From: Lysobacteraceae bacterium
Lineage (GTDB): Bacteria > Pseudomonadota > Gammaproteobacteria > Steroidobacterales > Steroidobacteraceae
Length of the DNA stretch: 5,964 nt
Direction of reading: 5' to 3'
NCBI GenBank assembly: GCA_012516015.1
Contig: JAAYXG010000791.1
Location: 1 to 5,964 of the forward strand
The notes beneath the pieces were generated by a model that saw only the letters and a program-made list of their open reading frames with translations, was not told where the DNA came from and did no database searches. Positions 5,891 through 5,964 of this stretch are shown here, piece after piece. How positions within the stretch are numbered: the first letter of the stretch is position 1; the number at the start of each line of letters is the position of its first letter. The translations under genes were made by a program, and so were the position numbers.

Positions 5891-5964
5891 GGCCACAAAG
5901 CCGCGCTCCCCGATAGGCATTGGGAGCCAATCCGTCAGGCGATCCCTGAATCTATTGCAGAGTC

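Noticed and set aside
5919..5931. Inverted ATTGG / CCAAT as an operator
   Set aside because: Only 5 base pairs with a 3-base gap; such a match is easily found by chance and no regulator is encoded nearby.

Overview
The window is GC-rich chromosomal DNA, probably from a gammaproteobacterium. The main reason is the adjacent pair mutY and yggX, a linkage typical of gammaproteobacteria, with an AsmA-family gene upstream on the same strand. As far as I recall, asmA-like / mutY / yggX also sit together in pseudomonads. Rare ATG starts in the middle of the block (two of four minus-strand genes use GTG) and long antisense open frames fit a high-GC genome. I cannot name the species.

Layout. Bases 2-1408 on the plus strand hold the C-terminal part of a hybrid sensor histidine kinase: the end of the ATPase domain, two receiver domains and an HPt domain. 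It meets the minus-strand block tail to tail, with 2 bases between the stop codons. Reading down the minus strand from the right edge, the block is: a 725-residue AsmA-family envelope protein (5822-3645), a small secreted SRPBCC/START-like protein (3493-2927), the adenine DNA glycosylase MutY (2827-1775) and the iron-trafficking / Fe-S protection protein YggX (1680-1411).

How the genes fit together. MutY carries a [4Fe-4S] cluster, and YggX is known to protect Fe-S proteins under oxidative stress, so the last two genes make a coherent oxidative-damage pair. AsmA-family proteins are inner-membrane anchored and are implicated in moving phospholipid across the periplasm. The secreted SRPBCC protein has a fold class that binds hydrophobic ligands, so these two could share an envelope-lipid role, but that is inference.

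The unusual signal is between the genes. All three internal gaps of the minus-strand block (1681-1774, 2828-2926, 3494-3644) contain short arrays of 7-base words of the GTGTAAN / GTGACGN / GCGTCAN type. The arrays come as inverted pairs, one on each side of a centre that can fold. The cleanest copy (2835-2925) reads as five heptamers, a 21-base centre and five inverted heptamers, 13 x 7 bases in all. One copy supplies the mutY stop codon, and another begins one base after the SRPBCC stop codon. I take this to be a family of intergenic repeat elements and the most interesting feature of the window. No RNA gene, CRISPR array, insertion sequence or origin was seen.
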